Source of the DNA: Glossina fuscipes
Taxonomy: Eukaryota; Arthropoda; Insecta; Diptera; Glossinidae
Assembly: GCF_014805625.2 (NCBI RefSeq)
Contig: NW_023998414.1
Location: 8,775,914 to 8,839,913, forward strand
DNA: 64,000 bases
Direction of reading: 5' to 3'
Positions 35,341 through 48,801 of this stretch are shown piece by piece (positions within the stretch are counted from its first letter, which is position 1; every line of letters begins with the position of its first letter). The notes under the pieces were generated by a model. The model had not been told where the DNA came from. It searched no databases and saw only the letters and a program-made list of their open reading frames with translations. The position numbers and the translations under genes were made by a program.

Positions 35341-36558
35341 GCGAAATTTAGTTATCCGTACGAAACATTGAAAAAAGTTAATGGTACGTAAGAATAAGTT
35401 AACCTAAATGTAGAACCAAAACGAATTTGAAATTTTCGTCCTTATGTCCGCTTTAGGTGCCATAACTGTGTACGAATAGTGAGTTAAGTAATTGCTAAAA
35501 ACACATTGAGAAATGCTAGACAAATGTACGTATGCAAATGTGTTTTGATCAAGTTGGGCAGTATTTGGCTTGATCTGTTATATATTTTGCACTATAGCAA
35601 AGTCACTAGATACGGGAACATATGTATATAAATTTTCGGAATTTCAAAGTTACTTTCTTATAAAAATAATTAAAATTAAAAGAAAGAAGAAGCAATTTAT
35701 AGGCATTAAAAAATTTGGATTAAAACAAATCGTTTGTTTTTCTTCGAAATTCTAAAAATTTAATAAAGATTATAATATTCAAATCTCAGCGCCCAAGCAA
35801 ATAAGCAAATTAATTTTCGTGCAAAAAAAAAAATTTGGATATGAATTGGATATGAATTTTTTTTTTTTTCTTTTTTACCAAATGCACACACAAACACACA
35901 CACACTTACTAACAATTGCTTCAAACGCATGTTTATGTGTAAAATAAAACGTATTTGAAAACAACATTACCTACATAACATAAATAGGAGCCTACACACA
36001 CACACATATATTCCCACTCATAGCGTATTTTTGTTGTTGTTTTTCCGATAACATACACTGTTGTTGTTATTTCACTTACATACACACACATCGGTTTTTT
36101 CATTGTGTTTTAGTTTTTGATTACTTGTAACTGTATTAACAACAGTGCATGTCAGGGGTTCGCAATCGCTGTATACGGCTGTAATAAAGAATCGTAATGT
36201 ATCGTCATCGTAATCCAATCTGTCACATATCTCTTCTAACAATCGACCATTTGAATACTGTAAAAATCAAATTAATGGATCAGCTGCCGCATAGTTTCAA
36301 TTTGGTGCCTTTTTCTTTTGTGTGGACAATGATTCTCGCCGTATAAAGAAGCCGTTGGTGTCTTTATAAACCACTTTTCATAAGTATGTTAAGTGAAGTG
36401 GAAAAAATGCTATGAAAAAAAGTTCGAACGTATTGCAAAAGTATATAAATCATAAAAAAGCAAAAAAACAACATTTTAATGACATGTTCAGTTTTTTCTA
36501 TTATTAGGCTGGATATATAAATAGTGGCCCCACATATAATTATCTCACATATATATAT

Positions 36559-36560
<2 letters not shown>
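35341..36560. other. No gene recognised
   Basis: Contains CA-rich microsatellite-like stretches at 35886-35905 and 35995-36007 and T runs near 35858-35869. No coding signal. Confidence 0.5.

Positions 36561-36592
<32 letters not shown>
36561..36592. repeat. (TA)n microsatellite
   Basis: An uninterrupted TA run about 40 bases before the SINE target duplication. Confidence 0.95.
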
Positions 36593-36596
<4 letters not shown>

Positions 36597-36630
36597 TGTA
36601 TTTATATTTTTTCTTATGCATTATATTTAT

Positions 36631-36640
36631 TAGAATTATA
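36631..36640 (+). repeat. SINE target-site duplication, left
   Basis: TAGAATTATA, identical to 36823-36832 directly after the (TAA)n tail. Confidence 0.8.
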
Positions 36641-36822
36641 TATAATCCGACTGAGAGGCCGAGTAGGCAAGAGTCTCCACATTCAACTCAATAATCGTGG
36701 TTTCAATTCCCAAATGCGGTAAAGTTTTTAATAAAGCCGAAAGCCTTAGATGCTAGCGCTTTAAGACTTTAGTCTTAGAATTTATTCTCTGGCTAAATTT
36801 ATAATAATAATAATAATAATAA
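36641..36822 (+). mobile_element. Complete tRNA-derived SINE
   Basis: The 182-bp unit has the whole plan of a tRNA-derived SINE. The head carries an A-box-like AGGCCGAGTAGG (36656-36667). A B-box-like GGTTTCAATTCCC (36699-36711) follows about 31 bases later; this is the tRNA consensus GGTTCAATTCC plus one T. A tRNA-unrelated body of about 85 bp (including AAGCCGAAAGCCTTAGATGC) leads to a TAA/AAT trinucleotide tail of about 22 bases at 36801-36822. A perfect 10-bp duplication (TAGAATTATA) flanks the unit. SINEs are transcribed by RNA polymerase III and moved by a partner LINE's enzyme, and a TAA-type tail suggests a partner that recognises that tail. The partner cannot be named from here. The head resembles the D-arm of Leu/Ser-type tRNAs, but the box spacing lacks a long variable arm. 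A related degenerate copy lies at 8118-8240. Confidence 0.75.
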
Positions 36823-36832
36823 TAGAATTATA
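36823..36832 (+). repeat. SINE target-site duplication, right
   Basis: TAGAATTATA, the second copy of the left duplication. Confidence 0.8.
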
Positions 36833-38060
36833 GTCGAATTCTAAGATTTTGAACACGATTTTCTTTTCTCGACCTAAGGAAAATATTCATTTTTGCATTT
36901 CCTGTCCTCCTACAAAGATAAATCACGAACTGAACCCCTATATGGGACAGGTATCGCATCAATTATATGATACGAGAACAAGAATATTCGTCGATCAATT
37001 TGCAGTTCAGCGCCGTCCAAATTTCCTAAAGATCCATTCCTTATCAAAACCGTTGCCGGAAAAGAAAAAAAGACTCTTTAGGATAACATAGAGCCTTCCA
37101 AGTATTGGCTTTCTGTCAATTGTACCGTAATATGACGCACTAAACCAAGGTTATGCAGAATGCGCCTTGAGAGGGTGAATTAATGTAAGAGAGGATTTGA
37201 AAATTTGCCAGGAAGATGAGACCGCAAAATTTGTTTTAGGTTTCAAAATAATCGATTATTTACGAATTGTCTTATTATATATTATATAATTCGCATTCTA
37301 CCCAGCCATTCGCCCAAACGGCAAGTGTGTCGTAAAACTTCACTACTCTAGATGTAGATGTATCCTTGAGAATGTCGTTGCAATCCTTGTAGACGACATC
37401 TTCCGTTATTATAAATGTTGCTGACGAACCGTTAAGTCTTCGCAACACTGCTAGCAATGATCATTAATTTCTTTTGTGCATTGAAGACTTTCACTAAAAG
37501 TTTCCTACGTGTGAAATAGAACTTTATCAAAATTTTTTACTTGATATTTTCGAGCCGATGTAACGAACATCCTCTCATTTACAACGCAATACAATTCGGC
37601 TTGCACGCGTTTTACTGTGGTGCTTTGCATTTGATGGAAACCCGGTGAAGCATATACTTTTTTAACCCTGACATGAATAACTGATCTAGCTAGAATATGC
37701 TATATGCTCTACAATTTTTATGAATTTACTTTTTATCCGATAAGCTAAAACCGAATCAAACTAGAATTTGACGGAAAATTCTTTTATTTAGAAATTAAAT
37801 CATATATACATATATATACACATATATATCGGCGTAGAAACATTGGGAAACCCTGATGTGCCTGAGTAAAGCTAAAACATTAAAATTCAACTGAAATTTT
37901 TATTGTAAATATTTCTACCAATCAATCGTTTCTTCAGTTTCATGACTTACATATCTCTTCATGTCAATGCTGGAATGCAATGGTGCATGGGTGGAAAACT
38001 ATTTTGTTAAAGTTACTTACATTACATACATAGAAAATAATACATACAACATTCTTGTCG

Positions 38061-38091
<31 letters not shown>

Positions 38092-39390
38092 CTCTCTATT
38101 CTTGTTGATTTATTATTGCGTGTAACGTTAGTGACTACAGATAGATGGAGAATTCTGCCTAAGCCACTTGATATATCTAGAAATGCACTTGGAGACGTAA
38201 TAAGGAATAAATTTTCTATTTCCTGTTTCTACTTACAAAATTTCAAAATTTAACAAGGACTAAATATTGGCATTATAAAAATAATTTCAAAAGAAATTTT
38301 TATATGGCATCTATTTTAACCCGAACTCTAATTACTGTAGGAATATTTTTTTATATACTTAAATTCTTTTCAAATTTGGAGAGCAATGACTCAAATTAAA
38401 GTGTATAGAATAGTAGACGTATTACGAGCAACATTTCAAGGCACTTTTTTGTTTAGGGTTTGCGCGGATTAAGAATTTGGTCTTATAACAAAAAATATTA
38501 ATATTGGAGTATTTTTTTTTTTTTTTTTTTTGGTGGCTACTCCCTTGGGATACCAGACTTGATTCAAACCTCAAAAAAAGCTATAATAAGAAAACACATT
38601 GTTTTCTGTTCTAAGCAATGACCGCCATCACTTGTACGGATTGCTGCAAAAGGTCAAACTTTTTAAAGATGCTTAACGAAAGCTTAAGCTAAGAAGGGCA
38701 AAACGTGTATAGATTTAATGTGATTTAGGTAAACAGAATATGACAATTTGAACATTTTTGTAACACAACTAAAAATTTTTCTTACGGTTCAGTAATCTCC
38801 TTCTATTGAAGTTTTTTTTTTTTTAATATACGAGGTCAAAAAAAATTTACGCAATATCGAAAGCTGTCGACATTTATGCCGTAAAGTGTTGGCAACACAA
38901 AAAAAAAAACCCAACTTGGCAGTTGACGGTTTAGAAATGCAACGCTGCGTCAATGAAGTTCAGCCATATCTATGCAAAAGAGTTGTGAAAAATTTGGATA
39001 AAAGAGTGCGTATGTGCCAGCAAAGCCGTGGAGGTTATCGTGGACGGTGATCAAATGTGAGACGCTCCTTCATAGTTCCAGTAGCTTATGTGCTCTATCG
39101 GGAAGTGGACTTAGCACGGCTGTTGTCTCCATCCGTTCGTCTATTCTTTGTTGGGAGAGCGATGATCGCGGAAATTTTATATAGCGAAGCAAGTCAGTTC
39201 AAAGATGGCCCTGGCTCGTCTCAATATACCAAAAAACTGCAACTTCTTATTGTACTAACAAACAAGTAAATGTAAAAATCGATATGATTCCGTTTTGGAG
39301 GGTTTTTAATTTACTTGGCTGATGAAAGATATAAGTCATTTTTAAAAACACGTTTCTTACCTTTGTAAGTGGGAAGGAAGCCTTTTTTAG
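36833..39390. other. No gene recognised
   Basis: A+T-rich, with T runs at 38061-38089 and about 38513-38532. A minus-strand frame at 37275-37457 contains VVKFYDTLAVWANGWVECE, which is faintly like a transposase C-terminus but too short to call. A TACGAGGTC at 38829 resembles a mariner end but has no partner that I can find. Confidence 0.4.
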
Positions 39391-39399
39391 ACCAACCGA

Positions 39400-39680
39400 A
39401 TTTCAGTTAAAGGATGCGATCCGATCCAATCCATTTGCGACAGCGTTCGTACTGGGTATAGAAAACACGTCAGTGTACCAGATTTTGTTACAGTAATTTC
39501 GAAAATTTACGACTTGTTCGTTGAATGCAAATACACTTGGACCGACATTGGAAAGACAGACGACAGAGAGACACTGATTGTGAAGCGATCGGTATAAACA
39601 AAGCTGGATCTATCTTACGTCCTTCTGTGTGTTAAATATACCCTGAACGATAAGAGATGTAAAATATAAATATGCATTTG
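39400..39680 (+). repeat. Family A repeat, 3' part
   Basis: GCGACAGCGTTCGTACTGGG, CACGTCAGTGTACCAG, TTACGACTTGTTCGTTGAAT, a GACAGACGACAGAGAGAC block, GCGATCGGTATAA, GTCCTTCTGTGTG and ATACCCTGAACG run in order. The order is that of the 5.7-6.5-kb copy, and CGACTTGTTCGTTGAA is shared with 12.6 kb. Confidence 0.7.
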
Positions 39681-40598
39681 AGAATGATCCCATGTCGATA
39701 AGATATTGCAGAGGATCCAGAGATTTGCAGGATTTACACAAAGAAAAAAAAAAAAAAAAAAAGAAATAAACGTATTGATTATTCGATATTCTCAATAAGT
39801 GGACATATCTGGCGACGTGAAATCATCGTGACTCAAAAATGAAGCAAGACGGCAGTTTAAGTCAGATTAAAACATATGATGTTACTAGGGACAAAAAAGA
39901 TAAGATAAATTAGAGTTTATTTATTGCAAACCAAAATTTATATAGCTTTTTAAAAAAGTGCGCTTACTCCACTTGCTATATGAATAGAGGATATATAGAG
40001 AGTACATATAAATACGAGAGATTGCTTTCCTACCGAGCGTATAAATAAAAATATTTCGGTAAATAAAAACATCTATTGTCGTAGACACTGACATTTGTAC
40101 GTATTTGTAACCCATATAATGATGTAGTTGTCAAACTTTGTTGCTGAACCTCTTTATGTCAGTATTTCAAATTATAGGACATGTTGTCATTGTGTGTAAC
40201 TTAATTTGCTTTTAATGAATGCAAAAAGTAAAAAGAAAATATCTTATTTTTTCTGCGATTATTCTTTTCATTGCAATGAAATTGATGAGTGAATTGAGAA
40301 AGCATAGAATGAAAAAAAACAAAAAAAAAAAAAAAATAAAAAAAATAGCATTCTATCTAAGCACAGCATCTACAATGCCATAAGGAATTGTTTAATGTTG
40401 TTAAATATTTTAATTAATTCATCAGAAAATTGATGTTTGATTTTGTGCTTGTTCAGCTGAAATTTATATAAAATATTGAGCGTTATAAACCGCGTTGTAG
40501 TCGCAAAGATAATGCCTCAGGGATTTGTTATGGTCATTATTGGTACTTAGAAGATTTAATTGAAAATTTTTATGAGAGCCTACTATACGCTGTGTCTG

Positions 40599-40602
<4 letters not shown>
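39681..40602. other. No gene recognised
   Basis: A runs at about 39744-39761 and 40319-40335. Otherwise featureless. Confidence 0.5.

Positions 40603-40643
<41 letters not shown>
40603..40643. repeat. (CT)n microsatellite
   Basis: About 20 CT units. The overlapping Ser/Leu-rich frames are translations of the repeat and not genes. Confidence 0.95.
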
Positions 40644-40646
<3 letters not shown>

Positions 40647-41191
40647 TCGTTGTTTTTCTCTATCTCACTATCTCTATATGCGTTTACCTCCCTCTATCCC
40701 ACCGTCTCTATGTCTTTCATCCCCATCTCATTTATAGGATATATGGGCGCGTATATGTGTTTATATCGGTACTTGTGTGTATTTGGTCTTATTTTGTGGC
40801 CCTAGTGATGATGATTCATGAAACTGAAAACTCTACACTATAGCCATTCGTACAATATTCTGATGATTTTATTTTTATGATGAATACATGTGCCTGTGGC
40901 TGTGTCCGTATATGCGTATGCACGTGGGCAATGCCTGTTGTTGCTATGTGTCGTCGCTGTTATTCATGTCAATAATGATGATTTTCAATGTTTATAAAAC
41001 TGCCCTCAAAAACCCATATAGTGCAAGACAAACACAAAAAAAAACCTTAAATACATACCAACGTCAGCACTTAAACAACAGCCTACACACATACATATAT
41101 GCATTATGTTCACTTAGCACACACGAAAAACATTTACGCACATGCACTCTATCTGTATACGCGTTGACATACAGACTCAGCCACACACATG

Positions 41192-41227
<36 letters not shown>

Positions 41228-42600
41228 TATTTGCATTAATACATACATACTTGCATACACTATTACAGGCGAAAGCTTTTAACCCCAAAATAAACCAACC
41301 AGTAGATTATTACACTTTGGCTTGGCTTAAAATTCATACACTAGTTGTTGCTTTAGTTGTTGTTGTTATTATAGCTGCTACTGTTGCTGTTTAATTTAAA
41401 ATCCCTTGCAATCTCACATGTTATCAATAACGTTCCAGTTATCAACAAATGTTTTATGCATGTAACTGTCGTCAGTTATTCCTCATAAAATTGGCCATTT
41501 AAACAGAAACGAAAGTTACATTCCGTTGGTGCATCTATATATATATATATATATATACAGATATATAGATATACGTGTTCGTTTATGTGTATGAATAAGT
41601 CTATGATTGCACTCACACAACACGCGTATTTACAGGATTGACACAGACTGAGAGTGTTTAATAACCACTACCCATGCAAAATTCATTTCTATTGCGTGTG
41701 AATAACATAGAAAAATGCCTTCTACCGACAAGATAGTAAAAGTTTTTACGCAAAATTTTACGAGATTTAGATGACTGACTATCTAACTAATGCCGCATTT
41801 AACAACATTGGTCAATCAAATGTCTAATATTCCAAAAGATAACTGGAAGAAGAAGAAGAAGACATTTCAAATATTTGGGAAAAAGGTCTTTTTGTAGTGA
41901 AGACATTGCAAGTCTTTGAAAAATCGTCATGTTTTTTAAAAAATTTATTGTATTTTTCCAACTAACGATGAGTTAATGTCAAAGTAATTGAACTGATTTG
42001 GCAAGAAAGTCTTATCGTTTTTACACATCGCGGTCTAAGTATAATGAGCAAGGCGATGCAAGATACGTTATAATGTTCATCGTTTGACTTTTGAAATTTA
42101 CTTTGGTCAGGTAAATTTTTTAATAGTAAAATTTTTCGTCATAGCATCACATTATTTAATCTTTTATTAACAAGAAGTAAAAACGTGACAGTCGTGCAAA
42201 GCTGAACATGAAATAGTCTACGCCACAGATTTTTTTTTATTTTCGGCCGTGGAATATGGGAAAATTATACATTGCTTTAATACAAAGGCTTACTTCAAGC
42301 CCATTATATCGGAGTGGATCTAAGCTAAGTACACTAAGTCCATATTTGCTATGATTAAACGTTATGCCAAGCTATTATTATGAATCAATTTCAATCATAT
42401 AATGTTAAAAATTACATTTTTTCGCCTTAGCTTTCGTAAGACAGTTAAAAAGATGAAAAAAGTTTCAGCGACATTTTCTCTTTTCGATAAAAAATTGTCA
42501 TCCTCTAAGAGCTAATCTAGTTCTCTAAGACTGTTACGATGTTATACAAAAACGGCAAAGCCAGTCCAAAGTTTTTGTGTAACTTTCATCTAATATTAAT
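40644..42600. other. No gene recognised; TA and GTT microsatellites
   Basis: Includes (TA)n at 41192-41224 and 41539-41558 and a GTTGTT-rich stretch at 41343-41370. The 112-codon frame at 40888-41226 has a Cys/His/Tyr-rich composition from CACA and TATA repeats and no recognisable domain. Confidence 0.5.
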
Positions 42601-42689
42601 TAATTAAATTTAATAATTAACCTATCGGTCGGCTATCTTAGGTATCAACGAGAAAATTTTCAATGTCCCATATTGGACCCATTACCGTT

Positions 42690-42965
42690 ATCCTAGAAAG
42701 ACCACAAAAAAAAGTAAAAGAGCTAAATTTCCATGCTTTATGATATGAAGTGGGCGTGGCTAGATGGATTTTTTCTATTGATAAAATAAAAGTTTCAGTC
42801 ACATAGGCGTATCCTTGAAAAAATTGAAATCATTTAAAGTTTTTCTTACACAAATTTGCACAAATACTAAACAATTAGACGCAGTCAGATGGGGACAGAC
42901 GAACAGACGGACTTGTTTAGGTGCATTCAAATTTGAAACTGCCCAAGAATTTATATACTTTACTT
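42690..42965 (+). repeat. Family A/B-related repeat
   Basis: GAAGTGGGCGTGGCTAGATGG and GGCGTATCCTTG blocks match 32.99-33.14 kb. A GACAGACGAACAGACGGAC block follows at about 42896-42914, then ATTTATATACTTTAC, which is how family B copies continue. No gene. Confidence 0.65.
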
Positions 42966-44763
42966 TTTATATTTCACATTAATATATTAATAGAGGACTC
43001 ACACGCCGTAATAGTTTCATTTTTTCGCAGGGCATGGTTTAGCCACACTAGGTCTATACAATTTTTTTTTGGTTTGTGTCTTTGTTACGTATATTTATAT
43101 TATATAAATTCACACCATTAAGTAAATTATGTTTTATTTTAAAATTTAAATATTTGCAGTTATGTCCCGAGCACAGTATCGTTCAAATGTCCACCACTTG
43201 ACTTCGAACACACTGACGTACACAATGGCTTCAACTGTTAACCAATCTATGCGATAGTAGTTGCTTTATAACTGCGATAGCGTGACGAATGTTCGCCGTC
43301 AAATGTTCCGAAGCCTGCGGTTTATCAAGCGAAGACTGGACTTTAATTTAGATGATGACGATGACCAGCCACAATAGAGCTATTATATTAGTTAGGTTTT
43401 TTCATCATTTCTGAACGTTCGGCAATCGTGAAACTGCACACTATACAAGATATTTTTACACCTGGAGGGCGAACCAAAAACTATATGGGAAACTGAACAT
43501 AATCCTTCTAAAGTGTATCGCGCTTAATGAAGAATCTTTTATCCCTGCTTCTATTATTGGTAAGTGCATGCCAAAGTAACCATTAAAACGGAGTGCTGGG
43601 AAACGTTATACGCATCGAGGAAATGATGGTGACGGAAAGGAAGCAAAGCTCTCGAGGAAAATGAGTCAAGAGTCAAGTTAAGAGTCACGAGATATATTAA
43701 TATAATTTTAAAATTTCTAGTTTTCGATTTATGATAATCAGATAAAAGCTATACATAACCTAAAGAGCGCACAGTTGTGAATAAGCGAAACAAGAGCCTT
43801 AAACAGATGTGTGTAAGAATAACAATTTTTTTGATTTAATTGACAAATTTTTATTCAAGACAAGTAAACATTTCTATTGTGAAAGTGCATAGAAACCGAG
43901 AAAGCTGTACATTTAACGCATTTCTCATGTGTTCACCTTTTTGAGCAGCACAGTATTTAAACACTTTGCAAAGTCTTTAGTACCTAAGCTGTTTCTGCTA
44001 ACACCTGCACAGGCTACTGGCAAGCAGCCATTTGGTGCAAAAGCCCCCTGCCCCCCCCCCCCCCCCCCGCGTTTCCCCAATTCCAAAAAAAAAAAAAAAA
44101 AAAACGAGCACAAACGCCGCACATCTATAATTCATGGGAGAATTCTGCGCCAGCATTCTTACCCACTTTTGCTGTCTAACTTGAGCATGCCAGCAGTTGC
44201 GTAGCCATTACCGCTTTAGTGTTAGTGTTACTGTGTGCGTACATATTGGTTTTTAAGTTATGTTTTTTCTTATTTTCCTTTCTCCCGCTGTATATGAGTA
44301 GATAGGTTAGCATCTAATTTATGAGGTTCAAGTGTTTTTAAATTTCGTTAAATGCTACCCTTACATACATTTAAATTTAATCCGCACCTTGTCTAAGGGA
44401 TATATATTCGTGTTACTTTTTCTTACTTTTTTTTCTTTTTTTTTTTTTTTTTATTACCTCAGACCAACGTAAACCGACGTAAAACCGACCAAAAACAGCA
44501 CATGTTCACTTTAAAATATCTAACAAAAGCAAACAAAATTGGAACTCAGTAAGTAAGACTATCATTATCATTACGGAAAAAATAAAGTCGTCATTGTTGT
44601 AGTTATTGTTGCTGTTGTTGCTGAGAATTTGTTAGGAAAGTTAAAGCATTGAGAATCCTGTGGTTGTTGGCCACTACTACGTTTTTATAGCATTCAACTT
44701 TGTGAACTCATCACTTACATCCATATTAACAGAAATGCAACTATGAATGTGTATGTGTTTACA

Positions 44764-44768
<5 letters not shown>
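42966..44768. other. No gene recognised; C and A runs
   Basis: An 18-base C run at 44051-44068 is followed by an A run at about 44085-44104. T run at about 44433-44452 and a GTTGTT stretch near 44594-44622. The 43.2-43.7-kb stretch is less A+T-rich but matches no family I know. Confidence 0.5.
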
Positions 44769-44815
<47 letters not shown>

Positions 44816-44850
44816 TGTGTGTGTATGTGTGTGTGTGTGTGTGTGTATGT
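44769..44850. repeat. (GT)n microsatellite
   Basis: About 40 GT units with a few TATG interruptions. The His/Thr frame on the minus strand is a translation of the repeat. Confidence 0.95.
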
Positions 44851-45980
44851 AAGTGTATATGTGAATATGTTGTTAGCCACGTAAAATATATACATATGTA
44901 TGCATAATGGCTGTGCGTCTAGATGTTGAGAGCGTTTTTGATGCTCATAAATTCTTGTGTTTTACGATACTCGATGTGTTGTAAAAACATTTTTACGATT
45001 CTTCAGATGTTATATAAAATACACAAGATGTCGCACATATATTCAATTTTATATAAACACATGCATACACGTGTACATTTACATAGCAATGCATACATAA
45101 AGTGCGAGATAAACAGTCTGGTTAAAAAATATTGATAGTAAAAAAAAAAAAAATAAAGAAATAAATAAATAAATAAAAAATAAAAAAAAAAAATTTAAAA
45201 AGAATATGAGAAAAAGAAAAGAGAACTTTTTTTCTCTGCTTTTTTTTTTTAATAAAAAGCAGAGACAACAATATCACTAAATCAATCGGATTGTCGAGCT
45301 TTTAAACTTAACCTATAAATGGTTTTAGAGTTACGAGATAACAGCAAGAATAAGAATAACGGAGATCATCAATATCATGGAGCAATATGTAGCTTTCGCG
45401 TTGGTATTTATAAGGTGATGTAAGCGATTCGAAAAAAAAGAAGTATTATTAAATTTATTGAAGCTGATGCCAGCAAACCATCGCCAGATGCACACATATA
45501 TAAATGTTACCTTTTCTCTATCAACTATTCATTACATAATCCAGACAAGGGTAATGACTTTAACTATCTCAACTAAGTTATTGAAAATATATTATGAAAA
45601 ACGTTTGATGGAAGGGTTACATGTACTCCAACATTCAATTAGTCAATACGTTTGTACTATTTATAATTATTTTCTCCCAGATCTCACGAAATGATAAGAG
45701 ATTACTTATTACGATTATGTGACATACAAGTAAATGTTCCGTGCGGAGAAAGGGACTTACTTAAAAAATCTACCTGTCGCGTTCATTTTTTTTCTCATAA
45801 TTTCAGATATAGGTAACTGTGACATGGTATAAGTTTAAATTGCTTACAAGCTGTCGCTCAGTGGATATCGTAATATAAGGGGGCTGGATGTCATTCACGA
45901 CTCCGTATTTTATGCTGTTTTGAATTCGAAACGAAATGCAGTTGAAGCTACTGGCATCATTCGGTCGAATTAGGATAAAA
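44851..45980. other. No gene recognised
   Basis: A-rich and AAAT-repeat tract at 45139-45210, followed by T-rich 45225-45252. Otherwise featureless. Confidence 0.5.
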
Positions 45981-46029
45981 GCTATGAAGTAAGCTATTAC
46001 GCAGTAAGTACGATGAACGAGAACCATTT

Positions 46030-46260
46030 TCAATGGAGCGCCTCTTCGGCCCACAAGAAGTGTACCCAAAATTCATCAAAATATCTCAAAAATTCCAATC
46101 TATAGAAGGAAACAAGACGGACGGCCGGACAGACAAGTTTACAATGACTTTCTTAATCGATCGATATAATAATAGGCGGATGTATCTCAAGGGCTTATGG
46201 ATTTTGCATACATTCGCACAAACTTAATATACCCGAGCACTATCACAAGTAGTAGATGAC
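46030..46260 (+). repeat. Family A repeat, 3' part
   Basis: CACAAGAAGTGTACCCAAAA, TTCATCAAAATATCTC, a GGACGGCCGGACAGACAAG block, ATCGATCGATATAATAATAGG, GCACAAACTTAATATACCC and CACAAGTAGTAGATG run in order. ATCGATCGATATAA is shared with 12.77 kb and CACAAACTTA with 6.47 kb. Confidence 0.75.
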
Positions 46261-47210
46261 TACAAATATTTTTTAAGTACAGCGTTCTACAAGTCGATAT
46301 AGTTGATTCTATTGCTGCTGCTATATATACTTAAGATGGTTCGCATTCTCAATTTTCTCGAAAGCAAAAAAAAAAAAAAAAAAAAAAAAAGATGAAGATG
46401 AAGAAGAAAATATGTATAATAATTTTCTTATTATTCCCATTTACGATATTTAGAGTTAAAAATAAAAACATTTCACGAAAAGTTGATTATTTTAAATTTT
46501 GCATAAAACAATTTCAAATTTATTATACTCATTGAGAAAAATAATTTGTAGCTTTTATGTTAATAAGCCGCACATTCCCTGTCGAGAACAGTTCAAATTA
46601 TTTAAAATTATTATATATAGTTTTTTGAAAAATATTTCAAAAATAGTCGAAGTAAATGTTTATGAATCAATATTAACCGCGAAAACCACAATTTTACCTG
46701 TATACGGTATAATTTCAAGCCGGAGAAAGAAAATTATATAAATTTTAATGTTTACCGAATATTTGAGTAAAAAAACCCAATTTAAATCAAAAAACATAAT
46801 TGTATAGACTAACAATTGTTAGTATAGCAGTTATGTTAGGTAGTGCTTTAGTTTTTATATTAATTTCTAAAGCGATGAAGTGATGTTGTGTATCTGATAA
46901 TGACGTTATTCGTAGTAAAAGTTTTGCGGTTTAGCCACGCAGTGAGTTTTTCTACCACTGAGCGCATGAATAATGTGAAATATTAATATAAAAATTAATA
47001 TTAATTTATGTAAAGATGGTTGGTTCGTCTGTTGGTTAGTTAAAATATTGAATAAGCAGCGTAGCAAAGTAACAAATATTATGTTTATGTGTTTGTTCTC
47101 TAGGTTAATAATAAATGTTTACATTACATTCCATAGAATATTTACAAGTTACATGTCATTGAGGTTATGTTAATGTAATTTATTTTTCAGATATTAAATT
47201 TAACTTAGAA
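46261..47210. other. No gene recognised
   Basis: A run at 46366-46390. No coding signal. Confidence 0.5.
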
Positions 47211-47216
47211 GAGAGT

Positions 47217-47253
<37 letters not shown>

Positions 47254-47254
47254 G
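47211..47254. repeat. (GA)n microsatellite
   Basis: A GA run with two interruptions, seen directly. Confidence 0.95.
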
Positions 47255-48770
47255 GAAATTGTATATTAAAACCGAATAATTAAAACTTCTTTTTCTACGA
47301 AAGAAATAACACAAGTAAATTGAGCAAACCCTCGATAATATATATATATATATATATATATATGAACGCTCTTTGGATAGAAAAATTTTGATTAGATGAA
47401 CTTTCATTTTAAAACGCATTTCTAGAATAGCTTCGCTGGAATTATATTCGATTTTGAATGCCACATCACTCGGGCGATTCACTCATTTGCATTTTTTTTT
47501 TTTCTTAGGCAGAGCTTTGATCCCTTTGCTTTAAAAAAAAACATCTGCTGCTTGTTTGCTTTTTTTTTGCTTCTAACATTGACTCAAAGAATAGAACACA
47601 ATGGAATTTCGTGGTTTCGCATTGTGTATGTGCAGGTGGCTAAAAATATATTAGACATATATAAAAAAATATAGGGAGAGGTAAGCTCTAAAGTATTCAA
47701 AGGCTTAAAATATAGTTACGAAATTCACTTCTCTCGGATACGGTTCGCATCACTGGATCGTGGATATTCTTTTTAAGAGAAACATACTTGAACGTTTTCA
47801 CTGCAAGACTCTTTTAATTACAATCAATTTGTTTAAGGGTAAGACTATTTACATTTTACTTTCACTATGCTCTCGACTTCTCAACTCTAATATTCTTTTT
47901 CGACTCAAATGTTCTTGTCCGACTGCCTCTGGCTTTCGCAAATAGTCCATTTATATAGATTTTTAGAAGCATATTACTATTTCCTAAGTTCATGGCTTCA
48001 TTTTTAATCCGTTAAACAGCTTTTGCGTTAATCGTTAAATCGGAAACTCAAGGCCCCTCAGCTGTCATATGACGGATATATGAAAAATTATTAAAAATAA
48101 CTTATGAGATAATTAATTCGCTTGTTGGGCATTTGTTTTTTAGTAAAGTTGACACTATTGATTCACCGACTTTATTATTCGAAGTTCATTTAAATGCTCT
48201 TACATATGTATTAAGAAGAAGCTATCAGTAGATTTAATTCTGAAATGTGTGTTAGTTAACCCACACTAAAAACTCGAACGGCGTTCATTATCTCAAACTG
48301 CCAGCAGACTCTCCGCAGATTAAAAAAAAATCGCCTCCCTTCCCCACTGTCATAACCAAATAATATAATTATTTATTACTCGGATTGGGAGGTAATAAAG
48401 CACAAAGAGATTCAATTTTAGTAGCCATGCTAAGGCCAGTTCGAATCAAGTAGTCTTGTAGCCCCATGCTTTTTATCGTTGTTGATCTCTTATGTGAAAT
48501 CAGTATTAGCAACGTTAGTGTGTTCCGCGCGTTCTCGTGATATTATTAAACAAGGAATAAATAAATAAATAAATAAAAAAACTCTCGACTTGAGATAGCC
48601 TTATACCAATTTGCTGGAATACTTGTTATTTCGATTGGCTATTAACTAACCGCTAAAGAAGAAGAGACAAAAACTGAAATTTCTCTTGAATCGAACAAGA
48701 TGTTTGGAAAAGTGAACGGTGAACGGTCTACAAATTCATAATTGTCATTTTGTATTTATTTATTTATTTA

Positions 48771-48801
<31 letters not shown>

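Noticed and set aside
37275..37457. Minus-strand frame with a faint transposase C-terminal look (VKFYDTL ... WVECE)
   Set aside because: No upstream catalytic motif or inverted repeats were found.
38829..39060. TACGAGGTC start and following sequence like a mariner 5' end
   Set aside because: No matching opposite end and no transposase motif downstream.
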